64,000 nt of DNA from Welwitschia mirabilis (lineage: Eukaryota; Gnetophyta; Gnetopsida; Welwitschiales). A program made the position numbers and the translations under genes. Shown piece by piece: positions 36,661-49,443 of this stretch (positions within the stretch are counted from its first letter, which is position 1; each line of letters starts with the position of its first letter). Location: contig JBOZIK010000001.1 in assembly GCA_051453625.1 (NCBI GenBank), forward strand, positions 233,961,217 to 234,025,216, in the 5' to 3' direction. The notes beneath the pieces are model-generated. The model did no database searches and had not been told where the DNA came from. It saw only the letters and a list, made by a program, of their open reading frames with translations.

Positions 36661-39600
36661 GGTTGGTGGGATGACCGGCGGTTAGTTGCAACTATAATGT
36701 TCTTTAAAAAGTCAAGTATATGCTTTATGTTCGGGTTGTGTTTGTCAAAGGTTTTTTTTTCCTTTTTTTTTTTTCAAATGATAAAATTAAGATAGTATCT
36801 TAAAGAACATAATTGTAAACTTTAGAAAAGTTAATTGGTGTTAATTTTACTGGTGAAATATTTGTAGTTTGTATTTGAGAGGTTAGTGGTTTAAACATTT
36901 AGATGATAGAATACGAGGCTTATTTAAGAGGTTATTAGTTTAAACTTCTAGATAGCATGAGATAATGCTTTGGAAATAATCAAACTCATTCTTTTGGGGA
37001 TTGTGGTGGCTATACTTCTAAAAGGAAGTATGATCACTAAAAGTATTAAATTTGACATTCCCCAAAAAAAATAACTGTAAACCTTTCTTTTTCATTTTAA
37101 GATGTAAAGCTTACTAAATTTATTAGTGATGTTGAGGTATCGTAAAATCATATTGCATCAATGAGAATCAATATGTAAACATACGTTTCTTTTTATATTG
37201 ACTTTTTAAAGGAATTAATTCATGGGAAATTGTGTAGCACTTTTTAGGATTACTAGTTTGCTTCGTCAAATGAAAAATCATGGGTGACCCTTGTCAAGGC
37301 AGAAAATAGAACTCGCATTTGTTAAGAGTATCAATTTCTTTAGCCGAGTGAAAACTCATGGGGAGCCTTATTGAACTAGGAGCTAGCCACCAAATATATA
37401 AGTCTTGTTTGTGATCTAATAAATGTCTAAGATCATTGGTTTCATCAAATGTTAGGGAATGTGTGGGTTTAAGAGATCATGAAATTTAGAACATTGTGGT
37501 TGCAAATTGAAGAAAAAGGAGAAATCAAAGAACATAAAACATCCTAAGTCTATAGTTGTAAAGTCAAGGAAAAAGTTAGGGAAAAATAGGGGATGTCGAA
37601 AACTTATAATGATTGTATAGTTACCATAACTGCCAAAACAAAGGATTTTAATTACAACATGGCATTATAATATGCCATAAGCTGCTCAATGGACAACAAA
37701 TGTCCCACTAGTTCGACGACCCTCCCATTAGCAAAATAGTAAAACAAAAAAACAAAAAATTGTCAAGAAAATAAAAAAGACTTGATTTTGTTAGTTTTAG
37801 GTTTAAATGCAAAGGTGAGGGCTTTCCTTTCAATGTTTTTCTTATATTTTACTATTTAGTGGTTTCATAAGGTATTCACAACTTGATTTACAATAAAAAT
37901 ATAATGCACTTAAATCCAAATATTCATAAAAAATTATTCTCCTACTTTGTTATGATTCCCATAACTCTTTTTATTGATTTAGTATAGTGTGATGATAACA
38001 TTTCCTTTGTTGCATGAAACCTCTCTTGAAACTCATGTCTCTAACAAATACCCTCATTCCATAAGGAAAACATTCTCCATTTCAATAAAACATTTTCAAC
38101 ATGACTTTATCTTTGTCTTTGATAAAATAATAGGTTCAACAAAATGACAATGCCTCATAGGAGAAGAGGAAAAAAATTTCTTACATAGGGATTTCCATTT
38201 TAATTTTGTTATTTTTAGTTAATTTTAAAAAAAAATCTCTTCTGAAGCTAAAGAAGCTTGTTGTACTCTTATATAAGTAATAGAACATCACTTCTTAGTT
38301 TTTGCATGTTCCAATATGAAACTCCAACAATGCCTTATTTCATCCAGTTGCAATTCTTTTAGTTAGTAAATAAAGCCTTCGTAATTCTTACCAAGTGGAA
38401 AAAAAACTTGTAACTGTAAAAAAGCCTTAAACTTTTGGATCTACCATTATACATAAACCAGCACTTAAAAACTTGGTAAGGTAGTTGGATTGTATGCATT
38501 GTTTGAAAACCATATATAGTTTTCCAACAAAGTAAACTCATGGAGTTTATGTAGCTCTATAACCATCATCCTTCTCACTAGAACATATTCCCCTTAACTT
38601 GTTAGCTGGTTTGTTTTACAGCCCATCATATATTCCATGCTTCTTGAACTTCTATTTCTACAACCCTTTAAATTCCATTACACATTGTTCTATGCTTCTT
38701 CTATCACGATAAACTTGAAAAGGAATCATTTGAAATATAACAACTCAACAACATAACTTTTATTAGCATGTAAACACAAACACTTGTAATTAGATTTATA
38801 AGGAAAGTTTTGAAATGTGAGAAATACAAACAAACTAAAAAATCATTAGTAACGGCAATAAAAAAAAGTAGTCTTTTCTTTGGTATATGTTATAAAATCT
38901 CTAAGTTGGTTGTTGTCAATCTTATGGTTAGAATATTTGCTTAAGATGGAGTCCCTTCATGTTAAATTGGTTGATAGATTCTTGGGCTCTTCTTAAGGCT
39001 TACATTTCTACTTGTTTTTAGGATTTTTCAAGTGATCTCTCTTAATCTCAATTTGAGTTTTCACTTTCCTTTTTAAATTTTTAGTTTAATTGATATGATG
39101 GAGTGATTATTCTTTCTATTTCTCAGACTTCTTTAACCATTTAGACTTTGAAAAGTGGATATTTGTCTTAATGCTAAATGCAATAAAATTTTTGATAAAT
39201 TGATTTACTGGTTCTATAAGATTTCTTTGTATTCTTTGGAACCGTCTATTAATCCTATATTTTGAATTCATTGGGAAATGGTGTTAGATTCATAATTCTA
39301 TATATGCTTACATTCAGATAAGGCCTTATCATTATCACTAAAAATGATAAGTTTAAGAAGAGTTATAACAATGTGCGTGGAAACATATGTCATCAATTAC
39401 CAATGATGTTGAATTGTACATTTTCAGTGATGATTTCTTCGTTTGAAAATACAACCACCACTATTAATAAGTGAATGATTTTATTATGTCCAAAAGCTCA
39501 CGAAAGTTTTTTTGTGTGTGTCTTCTCATATGTGCATATGTGTGTGTTATGTCATGTGTGTATCTTGTCAAATACCAAATATAAATTAGAGGAGATTTAA

Positions 39601-42540
39601 AACTTAAAGATTTTACTGAACATATCTCCCATGATTTTACAATTGCCACCATCACTCAAAAGAATAGTTTAATTATATCCAAGGGCTCATAGAGGTTCTA
39701 GTGTCAAGTAAGCCTTTTAAGGTTCAAATGTATAACCTACCTAGCGGTAAATGAGCCCTATAAGTTGCACTACCACATCATGATACTAAATATAAAATAC
39801 ACATGTTCAATTAAGTTTTGAAAATGTTGTCACAATTTAAATATAGCACATATACAACAAATACTAGATGACGAAAAGATCTAAAGTCTTAAAAAATAAG
39901 AACTCCAATCTTACTAATGTTATTCATAGTTGTTGATTAAGAATAAGATATTCAAGAGTAACCATTAAAGAATTAGTTAGCTGAGAAGAAGCCAAAACAT
40001 GTTGATTAGTATTATTTTATTAACTTGCCTTCTTACTCAAGAAAAGTCCTTGATCATTCTCTAAAAGATGAACCTTCTTTCATATGATTCTTTTGTATGT
40101 TACAAACTATTACATAAATTAAGTCTTATCATGATATCATAGTGAGATATCAAAAAGGTTGAAACAAGAATACATGTGAGGAACTATTATTAGTTTTAAA
40201 AAAGGTAATATAAGCCTACATGAAATACTAACAAATTCAATGGGAAAAATAGGTTAAGGTCATAAAAATTGGAAAATTAAGTAAAAGAATTCCATGCATG
40301 CACGCTAGTAAACAATAACAAAAGAAGGCCTAGGATTTAGGGTTTAGAAGTAATAATTCATTAGTGAATAATTGTTGAAAGATAATTATAAAAAGAAGGA
40401 AGTAGATTATTAGAAAAATAGTAGAGAAAGACACATGTTTTTGTAAAAATTTCTATTACTAATGGTAAAGCAGGAGATAATACTATGCATTATTTTTTGC
40501 AAGGTGAGGCCAAAATAAAAGTAGAAAAGTGCAGAAATCCACTTACAATAAGTTTACTCGTTACATTTGCACTTTTACTATTTTAAAAAGATAGATTTGC
40601 AGAGACCATTCTAACCATGATTAATAAAAACATGAAATAAGTATCATAATGGGAATAACAACAAAAACAAAAGACTTAGAATTTGTAGTTAAAAAATAAA
40701 ATGCTTAAACAAGTATATATGTAATTTATTCACTGAACTAATAACAGAAAGCTACCTTAAGAAACTTCTTTTCAAAGTTAAAAGTCATAAGAGCAACCAC
40801 AAATTAATTCCAAATTAGGGGAAAACATAGAAAACATTTCATAGGTTAATTATATTCCAAGCATGAAAGTTTCAATAATTTTTTTACAAATGATAAATCC
40901 TAAAAACATGTAATTTCTTAATTTTAGTATGCCTGTCAAGCGTCATAATTAGTTATATTAAGAGGTAAATCATTATTTACATCATCCATAGATCCTCCAT
41001 AGCTATGCATCTTGTGAGATTGATATTTATGTTATGACAAAGCTCTAGAGAAAAGCCTAATATTTGAATGCATAAATACCAAGTCATATGCTTTTCACTT
41101 CCTAATCAATTCTTTTTTAGAAAGTGAATAAAAGCATATTCTCTTCAATTTCTCTCATATGCTATGAGTTAGAAATCTATAGATCATAAAGAAACTTATT
41201 GTTAAAACCAATAGGTGAAAAATAAAATATCAAACAAAAAAATTAATACATGAATAGTTATTTTCTTAATCAAAGGAGTTTCTGATCCATTTTATTTACC
41301 AAATGTGAAGAAATCTAGGAATGCACATTCATATCCACAAGTTAAATGTGAAAATTTTCTTTCTAGTTTGATGTAGGAATCAAATTTTTATTCACCTTGA
41401 ATTTGGTTATTTTTCATTTTTACTTTTTTTGGGTTATTGAAAATCCCATTGCATTAAAGGTTACAAGAGAGTTCATTAGACATTATCTACTAGAGAGTGC
41501 ATTGGACATTATCTACTAATAACCAAACAACCCAATTACTAAAAGAAAAAATATAGGTGACAAAAGACTAGTCCGTCAAAGCAAAGGAAACAAACATGAA
41601 TATGTAGGCTAAAAAAATTAAAGCAAACAAAAGGAGGAGAGACAAAATCAATGCCTCTGGATCCGACTACTGCCAAGTCTAGGTTCCTTGCAAGATAGGT
41701 TAATATTAGAGAAGGCCATTTCACTTAAACTATGATCTTCCACTCTTGCAAGAAGGTAAACCAGATAGAGCTAACAGATGTGATCTTATGCTTCCATACT
41801 ATGTAACTTTGGCTCTTCCAGAATTGAAAAATGAATAAGACAAGTGCAAGGTTCCATGTTTTGCAATGATAAATTGTTAAGGCTAGTTACAAATAGAGAA
41901 AGCATGTTTGCTCAAAGTTTTTAACCTATTACTAATAGTTTGGTCTTTCTTATTTGGCATAAATCTATTAATAAATTTCTAGCTAATTTTATTGCAATTT
42001 ATTATCTTCTCATGCATGGTTCATCAATATCATAGAGCCTTAGGACTTTTTAAGTAAAGAAGAAAATTTTAAGAGCATATTCTTTTTATTACTAAAACAA
42101 ACTTGAGGCATTGAAACCCCTAAATAAGATTATTAACTTTCATAAATTATGACACTTGTTGATGTGTTTATCCATCATTTCCACTTAAGTGATGATAACA
42201 ATATTATAAGTTATTTGTTATTGAATTTACTTGATCATTAGAAAAAGTGATGAAGTTCTTGTCTTTATGCATCCAAGAAGTTGTAATAAGGAATATTTAC
42301 AATCCGTAGCTTGGGAAGTAGCATAATAAATGATAAATTATTGAATTTTTTTGCAACGTTTATGATATTTACTATTCAAACAAGCTAGTATATATATTTA
42401 TTAACAATAAGTTTAATCAATGTGTAACACAAGTTTAAAATATTCTAGAATATCCACATTTAACTACTTGTTTTGTTAAAACATTATTTGATTTATTATG
42501 AATAACTATTGAACTATAATATTCGTTCTCATGTATCCTA
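36661..42540. other. AT-rich intergenic DNA, no gene seen
   Basis: No gene or recognisable element is supported over almost 6 kb. At about 41471-41520 a 25-base unit (gagttcattagacattatct, then acta) is repeated in tandem with three differences. The rest is AT-rich with short frames only. Confidence 0.5.
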
Positions 42541-42624
42541 TAGCTTCTCCAAATGAATCCATTGGATACAAAGCATCTTTTACATGTCGACGTGTCACAT
42601 GATTTGAAAGTGGTTTCAAGCAGT

Positions 42625-43605
42625 CCCACACGCATTGGACGGACTCTCAATATGGGAAGCAGAGGAGCTACAAAGCATGCATGNNNNNNNNNNNNNNNNN
42701 NNNNNNNNNNNNNNNNNNNNNNNNNNNNNNNNNNNNNNNNNNNNNNNNNNNNNNNNNNNNNNNNNNNNNNNNNNNNNNNNNNNNNNNNNNNNNNNNNNNN
42801 NNNNNNNNNNNNNNNNNNNNNNNNNNNNNNNNNNNNNNNNNNNNNNNNNNNNNNNNNNNNNNNNNNNNNNNNNNNNNNNNNNNNNNNNNNNNNNNNNNNN
42901 NNNNNNNNNNNNNNNNNNNNNNNNNNNNNNNNNNNNNNNNNNNNNNNNNNNNNNNNNNNNNNNNNNNNNNNNNNNNNNNNNNNNNNNNNNNNNNNNNNNN
43001 NNNNNNNNNNNNNNNNNNNNNNNNNNNNNNNNNNNNNNNNNNNNNNNNNNNNNNNNNNNNNNNNNNNNNNNNNNNNNNNNNNNNNNNNNNNNNNNNNNNN
43101 NNNNNNNNNNNNNNNNNNNNNNNNNNNNNNNNNNNNNNNNNNNNNNNNNNNNNNNNNNNNNNNNNNNNNNNNNNNNNNNNNNNNNNNNNNNNNNNNNNNN
43201 NNNNNNNNNNNNNNNNNNNNNNNNNNNNNNNNNNNNNNNNNNNNNNNNNNNNNNNNNNNNNNNNNNNNNNNNNNNNNNNNNNNNNNNNNNNNNNNNNNNN
43301 NNNNNNNNNNNNNNNNTAGTCGCAGTTCAAGTTACTATGCACCTGGGACTGCCATAAAGTACCAGGGTGATCCCAAGGACTAGCTTTTTCAAAATAGCAG
43401 TAACCTCTTCATATGAAATGAGAAGCCATCCACCCACCCCATCATACACTGTTGTTGGTGCTTTTGTAGTGTAGCCGGTGAGTACATATAAAGGGGGAGG
43501 AAATAATGAATCTTAAAACTATTTTATAAGAAATACTACCACCACCACGCACATTGGATAGACTGTCAATATGGGGAGTGGAGAAGCTATAAAGAATGCA
43601 TGGGC
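42625..43605. repeat. Diverged repeat pair around a 633-base gap
   Basis: The block cacgcattggacggactctc, followed by aatatgggaagcagaggagctacaaa, at about 42629-42683 recurs at about 43550-43602 as cacattggatagactgtcaatatgggg and so on. The first copy runs directly into the N run at 42684-43316. The DNA between and just after (43317-43800) is unusually rich in G+C for this region. This looks like a repeated element that the assembly could not bridge. Its type is not recognised. Confidence 0.55.
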
Positions 43606-43800
43606 AGGGGTAGTTACAGCCTATAGTAGACCGGTGTGGTTACCACTTGTATCAACCAACAACCCGTTGGAAGGGTTATGTCACTAGTTCCTAAGCGACA
43701 CCGTTCTCACGAACACACCACTCCTCAATCTGGGTAGGGCGTGCGAAACGGTATCACGATTTTCCCTAGTGAGGGCTATCTTGGACTTGAGTGCACAAAA

Positions 43801-45170
43801 ATATTAATAAGAGGCCTATTTAGAAAATGACCCCATCTATTAAAGTTATTAAGACCATTATATTAGGCTATCTATTTTTTACTCTTTACATATACCCTTT
43901 AAGTCTTTTTTTGTCTTCACTTGAAAAAGAGATACAAATGCTTTGCAAACTAGGAGGCATGTAACCTTTTAAGGTATTATTTATCATTGTCACTGTTTCC
44001 AATAAGAAGATGTAGTACTAACTTTCATACCACATTATTAAAGTAACATTGATACGGTTGTATTAATATTTTTCCTATATTTCTTTTATGTAAAGAACTA
44101 CAACTCCTTAGTGTCTTTTTCCTCAGCCAAGGAAGTGTTTTTTCGTTTGAATAATTTTTTAACTTTTAAAACCTGCAATTTGGTTAAATATGTTGTGTTA
44201 CTTTTTGGGATAGTTATATAGACTTTAATCCACCCTTTTCACCTCTTTCATGTAAATGATACTTAACATTATGGATGAATGTTAATTATTAGCCATATTA
44301 TTTTTTGAAGCACATGGTAAAATGTTTATGACAATTCATGGAATCCATATCACAAAATAATTTAAAAAATTAACATTATAAATGATAAGGAAATCTAACT
44401 TATGATATAAGAAAAAAAGGATTGCTTTTTTATACGTATTGTGTATAAGAATTAGTTATGTAAAAGTAATTTGTATTTGATAAAAGGAAATTTTTTCTTT
44501 GATAAGTTATCAAGGAAAATTCTAACAAATAAAAGTCCTAAATTAGATTAAGAGATTCCTCATGAAAGTCTGTATCTTCTCATTGTTAATACTCATAGTC
44601 AAAGAATTCTCATCTCTTTTGCCTACAAAAACTAATAAAAATAATATATATGAAATATAGTATTAAAAACTAGGAATAATTTTCAATTATCTTGAAGCAC
44701 TTCTTATTGCTAATAAGTTCTAGATATTTCATAACTCCTCATCATAGGCTTGTATGTTAAAACTTTTCATGGTATTACAACGAAACTTTTGGTAACATAG
44801 ATATGTCCATAAAAAAGTATTATTAAGAAAAATGATAGTTATTACATGAATAGTTAAATCCTCATTATACATAGGAAAAAATTATGCACAAAGTTGTAAG
44901 AAGCCTTACTAAGGTTTTATCACTAAATAAAAAGAAGTTCCTAAGTAACAAAGTATGCTTCTTACTTGTTTATAAAAAAAACTTGTGTTTATTAGTACTC
45001 TATGGTATAGTAGTGTTATGGGACTAGGCGAGAAATTATCATTAACTTGATAAAGAGGTACTAAATATATTCCTAATTTGCAATGGAAATGAAGGATTTC
45101 ATGGGATCTTTGAATTGGAAAAACTGTAGAGTTTTTACAATGTTGGAAGTCTAGATCATAAAAATCATGT
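43801..45170. other. AT-rich intergenic DNA, no gene seen
   Basis: No gene, element or structured repeat was recognised in this stretch. Confidence 0.5.
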
Positions 45171-45205
45171 GTGTGTTGGTCTGTGTGTCTATGTGTGTGT
45201 GCATA

Positions 45206-45247
<42 letters not shown>

Positions 45248-45254
45248 TGAGAGA

Positions 45255-45324
<70 letters not shown>

Positions 45325-45424
45325 NNNNNNNNNNNNNNNNNNNNNNNNNNNNNNNNNNNNNNNNNNNNNNNNNNNNNNNNNNNNNNNNNNNNNNNNNNNN
45401 NNNNNNNNNNNNNNNNNNNNNNNN

Positions 45425-45457
<33 letters not shown>

Positions 45458-45458
45458 T
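45171..45458. repeat. (TG)n / (GA)n microsatellite with a scaffold gap
   Basis: TG repeats run from about 45171, with gaga interruptions at about 45245-45258, into a 100-base N run at 45325-45424. They are followed by tgtgtgtg and then (GA)n to about 45457. Frames across it encode only dipeptide repeats. Confidence 0.9.
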
Positions 45459-46890
45459 GCATACGCACTTTTGTCGTGATAGCTTACTTTCTATAGACTT
45501 TAAAGACACTCAATAAACTTGTGCTCTATGGTTTTCTGTTTAATTTCATTTTCATATGGGAAACAAAAAAGTAAAGACATAGAACACTCCTTGTGTTGTT
45601 TTATCCCGCAAAAAAATGAAATCAAGCATAAAGGGAAAAATGTGAGAAACATTAGATGTCTTTCCTTGAGGAAGTGAATTCAAATTTAAGAATTTCCATT
45701 GGGAGAGGTCCTTTGCATGATAAAAGTATCTAATTATCTCCTTGACCTTCCTATAAGTAGCTTTAATGTGCCAAGGAAGTTGTCTACAATGTTGAATATG
45801 CCAAACTCATGAATGAAATATGGATTGTGTTCTTCCCTTTTTTTATTTTCTTTTTTTTCTTTTCACCCTTTCTTTACTTTCCTAAATATTGTGCTTAATT
45901 GCAATTTGGGTAAAAATTTTATGGCTTTCCTTCAAGAGGATTGGGTGTTGTTCATCGACAATCTAGGAACTACCATAAATTGAAGTTGTTGTGACCAAAT
46001 TAAATTTATTTTTTCAAAAATTTCCAAGGAAACGAAAAAAGCATTGGGTCAACGACAAATCACGACAAAGTATAGAGATGATCATGTAATCACAACAATC
46101 TATGGAATAGTGTATACATGTTAATAAGATGATCATGTACTATAGAGAGAGTAGATCATGTGAGAGAATTGTTGAGCTATGTGCATTCAAAACAAACAAA
46201 GCAATAAAACGTCATAAAGACAAGATACGAATATTTCTAAGAATCCATTTCATAGTGATTAATATTTTTTTTTTGTCTCTCTCCCTGCTCTTCTCCCTCT
46301 CTTTTTCCTCCTCTTTCCTTTTGTTATTTTTTTTTTTAAGCCCCCCTCCTTTTGGGTTGAAATGCCAATGGTTTTGATGCAAAATGACTAGTAAGTCTAG
46401 TAAGAGTAAACCAGTATATGCAGGGGTTCCTAAAAGAAGTACAGGACTAGAGAACAAACATAATTATAAGAGATATTCTTTGTGTTCAACACTTTAAGAA
46501 AGGTTTTCTCTTTTTCATTTTGCATGATTACTATACAAGATTTTCTTTATGTTTTACAAACTGTAAGAAAATGAGGAACTATTTTATGCATGTAAAACAT
46601 GCTTGTAAAAGTTGACAATTTTAGTTTTTCTATGTTATCCTACATATTCATTCTTATCTTTTATCACTGTTGCACAATCATATTTAGGATGTCATGTGTA
46701 CATTTCAAGCTTGTTAGGGTTCTCAATAAAGTTTTACTATCATTACAAATAAATATGCCTTCTTTTGACTCCAATGTACAAGTAATAAACTAAATCTATC
46801 ACCAACAAGTTTGATTATCTAAACTAGATTGTAAGAAACCTTTGAATATAAAACAATATTTTCAATGTTAAATCATTCATTCAACAAGGA
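45459..46890. other. Intergenic DNA, no gene seen
   Basis: No gene is supported. A pyrimidine-rich stretch of C and T lies at about 46265-46350. Confidence 0.5.
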
Positions 46891-46894
46891 CAAG

Positions 46895-47060
46895 GGCCCT
46901 AGCTCACTCGTTAAATCTAGTGAGTGATTACCTTGTGGTTGGGAATTCAAATCCCCATAAGAAACCAAGGGGTGTGCAAGCAACCCCAACCAAATCCCAC
47001 ATAATCCTCATGGCGGTGGACATGGAGATAGCCCCATAAAATGTGACCCTTTGCTTCCAT
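46895..47060 (+). mobile_element. Candidate tRNA-derived SINE
   Basis: The start looks like a tRNA body. An A-box-like stretch tagctcactcgtta (about 46900) is followed by a hairpin ctcact...agtgag resembling a D arm, and then a B-box-like gaattcaaatcc at 46943-46954. The boxes are about 33 bases apart, which suits RNA polymerase III. No cloverleaf with acceptor stem can be drawn, so it is not a tRNA gene. The B-box half, but not the A-box half, is repeated in the next two units of the tandem array. Element ends and target duplication were not found. Confidence 0.4.
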
Positions 47061-49443
47061 TAACTCTCCCAATTATTTTACCATCTCCTATGGTCAGTTA
47101 AACTAATGTTTTCTATATTGAAAAACTAAGAAATATTTTCACTTGTGCCTAGAAGCATCAAAATGAGTATGAGAAATCCTTTGTGTTATTAATAACGAAG
47201 GCAAAGGTGACCATGATTGTGTAACCAACGTTTGAACCAATTCCTAAAGATACATTTCCTACCTTCTTTAGTCCTATCTTTGCATACGTATTCTTTTGCA
47301 ATATCTTTGTTGGCTTTACGTGGGCATCCTTTATTTTATCATTAACATATGTTCATATTATGAACTCCATCGTCTTGATAGATGTCCCAAAATTCCTTGG
47401 TTGTTTCAACCTCTTGGATTTATGCATAAAGCTCCTCTATGAAAAAAGACTTCCTTGAGTCATTTTGACTTCTTCAAATAAATCAAAATTTGGTGATAAG
47501 TCCCTTATAATATAATGCTTAATCTCTCTTAAAAAATTGCCTTGTGCTTTAAAGCTTCTTTAAGCTTTACCATCTTCGTTATCAAGGATCTCCCCCTTCC
47601 CATTTTCATTTTACCAACTTCACTAACAACGAACTTTTGTTTACGGACTCCTATAATCCAAGTCATCTCTTCCTCTACTATTTATTAGACCATCAAGCCT
47701 GTATAATTTGGTAATTATCTCCAATACCATTTCTTCTGTTGCCAATCATCTATAACCATGGTTGGGAGTTTAAATCGCCATAAAAAACCAAGGGGTGTGC
47801 GAGCAACCCCAACAAAATCCCTCAGAATCCTCATGGCGGTGGACATGGACATAGCCCCATAAGATGTGACCCAAAAGCCCCATAAGATGTGACCCGGTGC
47901 TTCCATTAGCTCTCCCAATTATTTTACCATCTCCTATGGTCAGTTAAACTAATGTTTTCTTGATTGAAAAACTAAGAAATATTTTCACTTATGCTTAGAA
48001 GCATCAAAATGAGTATCGGAAATCCTTCGTGTTACTAATAACAAAGGCAAAGGTGACTATGATTGTGTAACCAACATTTGAATCAATTCCTAAAGATTCT
48101 AGAAAACTTCCTACCTTCTTTATTCCCATCTTTGAATACATAATTCTTTTGCAATATCTTTGTTGGCTTTACGTGGGCGTCCTTTATTTTATCATTAACA
48201 TATGTTCATATTATAAACTCCATCGTCTTGATAGAAGTCCCAAAATTCCTTGGTTGTTTCAACCTCTTGGATTTATGCATAAAGATCCTCTATGAAAAAA
48301 GACTTCCTTGAGTCATTTTGACTTCTTCAAATAAATCAAAATTTGGTGATAAGGCCCTTATAATATAATGCTTAATCTCTCTTAAAAAATTGCCTTATGC
48401 TCTAAAGCTTCTTTAAGATCTACTATCTTCGTTATCAAGGATCTTCCCATTTTCATTTTACCAACTGCACTAACAACAAACTTTTGTTTACAGACTCCTA
48501 TAGTCCAAGTCATCTCTTCCTCTGCTATTTGTTATACCATCAAGCTTGTATAATTTGGTAATTACCTCCAATGCTATTTCTTCTGTTGCCAATCATCTAT
48601 AACCATGGTTGGGAGTTCAAATCCCCATAAGAAACCAAGGGGTGTGCGAGCAACCCCAAGTAAATCCCCACATAATCCTCATGGCGGTGGACATAGACAT
48701 AGCCCCATAAAATGTAACCCTGTGCTTCCATTAGCTCTCCCAATTACTTTACCATCTCCTATGGTCAGTTAAACTAATGTTTTCTAGATTGAAAAACTAA
48801 GAAATATTTTCACTTGTGCCTAGCAGCATCAAAATGAGTATGAGAAATCCTTCGCATTATTAACAACGAAGGCAAAGGTAACCATGATTGTGTAACCAAC
48901 ATTTGAATCAATTCCTAAAGATTCTAGAACACTTCCTACCTTCTTTATTCCTATCTTTGAATACATATTCTTTTGCAATATCTTTGTTGGCTTTACGTGG
49001 GCGTCCTTTATTTTATCATTAACGTATGTTCATATTATGAACCCCATCGTCTTGATAGAAGTCCCAAAATTCCTTGGTTGTTTCAACCNNNNNNNNNNNN
49101 NNNNNNNNNNNNNNNNNNNNNNNNNNNNNNNNNNNNNNNNNNNNNNNNNNNNNNNNNNNNNNNNNNNNNNNATCAAAATTTGGTGATAAGGCCCTTATAA
49201 TATAATGCTTAATCTCTTCTAAAAAATTGCCTTATGCTCTAAAGCTTCTTTAAGCTCTACCATCTTCGTTATCAAGGATCTTCCCATTTTCATTTTACCA
49301 ACTTTACTAACAACGAACTTCTGTTTACAGACTCTTATAGTCCAAGTCACCTCATCATCTACTATTTGTTAGACGATCAAGCCTGTATAATTTGGTAATT
49401 ATCTCCAATGCTATTTATTCTGTTGCCAATCATCTATAACCAT
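46937..49443. repeat. Three-copy tandem array, unit about 823-847 bp
   Basis: Units start at 46937, 47760 and 48607, each with ggttggga-(a/g)-ttcaaatccccat or a close variant, and each ends near ccaatcatctataaccatg. Long blocks such as tttgttggctttacgtgggc and ccaaaattccttggttgttt are shared by all three. The middle unit is longer because of a local duplication of agccccataagatgtgaccc near 47860-47900. The third unit contains an 83-base gap at 49089-49171. By eye the units differ by only a few percent. The minus strand of each unit reads a broken, protein-like stretch, but no family was recognised. Confidence 0.88.

Noticed and set aside
42553-43383. Frames of 212-276 codons
   Set aside because: Almost all of their length is Ns, and the few real codons show no motif.
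45151-45509. Open frames over the TG/GA repeat
   Set aside because: They are dinucleotide repeat and gap sequence only.
46895-46960. A functional tRNA gene
   Set aside because: A and B boxes are present, but no acceptor stem or anticodon arm can be formed, so a SINE head is the better reading.
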